In this document: one piece after another, positions 23,016 through 23,212 of the stretch | How positions within the stretch are numbered: position 1 is the stretch's first letter | Layout of the letters: each line of letters begins with the position of its first letter | Assembly (NCBI GenBank): GCA_004554395.1 | Contig: SFMP01000210.1 | Span: 1-23,212 of the forward strand | Length of the DNA: 23,212 nt | Direction of reading: 5' to 3' | Origin: Myxococcales bacterium | GTDB lineage: Bacteria; Myxococcota_A; Bradymonadia; UBA4248 | Position numbers and translations under genes: made by a program | The notes under the pieces: generated by a model | Told to the model about the DNA's origin: nothing | The model's input: only the letters and a program-made list of their open reading frames with translations | Database searches by the model: none

Positions 23016-23170
23016 AAAGAGAAAAACAAAAAGCACGAGATCATTCTCTTTTTTTTAAAATCGATAATCGAGTGCCCCAATATATATGTGCACGCTCAAA
23101 TCACTCCTTCCTAAAGAATTGCTCATTTTTTTTAGCCATAGGTCTGCCAGCTTGGATTCAAGCCTATGGC
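23016..23170 (+). other. Two hairpins in the intergenic region before a truncated gene
   Basis: AAAGAGAA (23016-23023) and TTCTCTTT (23044-23051) form a stem followed by Ts, terminator-like but with no gene ending nearby. GCCATAGG (23135-23142) and CCTATGGC (23163-23170) form a second stem enclosing CTTG-GATT-CAAG. That second stem ends 33 bp before the next start codon. No confident promoter is seen in 22872-23203. Confidence 0.5.
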
Positions 23171-23203
23171 GATGTTCTAGCTATCGCAATAACAGGAGTT
23201 CAG

Positions 23204-23212
23204 ATGAGAGAC
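23204..23212 (+). CDS. Start of a gene cut by the window edge
   Basis: ATG at 23204 follows CAGGAG (23193-23198) at 5-nt spacing, and only three codons (M-R-D) are visible. The ribosome site is the sole evidence, so the product cannot be named. Confidence 0.5.

Overview
The window looks like a piece of chromosome from an anaerobic or microaerobic Gram-negative bacterium of the myxobacterial/deltaproteobacterial type. The evidence is a Lol/BamA outer-membrane assembly block, an OmpA-family porin-like protein with thrombospondin type-3 calcium repeats, a zinc-ribbon Hanks-type Ser/Thr kinase with a transmembrane and extracytoplasmic tail, and a flavodoxin-ferredoxin fusion of the kind common in anaerobes. 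The taxonomic placement is inference. Spelling is unusual throughout, with very frequent TCG, CGAT and GGC, and intergenic regions are rich in repeats and hairpins.

Layout. 1-309: an 81-bp tandem repeat at the left edge. 310-3406 (+): folB (folate synthesis) and a large membrane-anchored protein ending in a GT51 peptidoglycan glycosyltransferase domain. A degenerate 20-bp repeat array runs into the start codon of the latter. 3407-3822: a dispersed composite repeat. 3823-5619 (+): OmpA/TSP3 protein with a strong terminator. 5771-6625 (+): a lipoprotein with a CX5R phosphatase signature. 6683-7538 (+): a near-consensus Fur box, then the flavodoxin/2[4Fe-4S] protein. 7573-7716: hairpin repeats. 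7732-8118 (-): an HU-type protein with a Lys/Cys tail. 8327-11917 (-): an apparent operon of Ser/Thr kinase, secreted (probable lipo-) protein and membrane protein. 11918-12495: an array of variable hairpins. 12496-12861 (+): tRNA-Lys, tRNA-Glu, tRNA-Glu, tRNA-Lys. 13175-18482 (+): lolC/E-lolD-bamA. 18483-18911: more hairpins of the same family. 18912-19394 (+): an mraZ without its usual dcw partners, preceded by TGGG repeats. 19403-19751: a perfect inverted repeat and a densely structured RNA candidate ending in a 16-bp terminator. 19801-22034 (+): sppA overlapping a MOP-family flippase. 22062-22871 (-): an unrecognised membrane protein. 23204: the first codons of a further gene.

How the genes fit together. 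Most of the content serves the cell envelope: peptidoglycan polymerisation (GT51), anchoring of the outer membrane to peptidoglycan (OmpA domain), lipoprotein release (LolC/E and LolD), outer-membrane protein insertion (BamA), membrane-protein turnover (SppA) and lipid-linked glycan export (flippase). MraZ is a transcriptional regulator usually tied to the division and cell-wall cluster.

Two things look potentially undescribed. First is a hairpin family that keeps a TATTG/CAATA core and an unpaired base while its outer arms and inner stem change in a base-paired way. Second is a roughly 150-nt multibranched RNA candidate between mraZ and sppA, whose downstream terminator loop is complementary to a segment just upstream. 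All structures were found by eye; no folding or database search was run.
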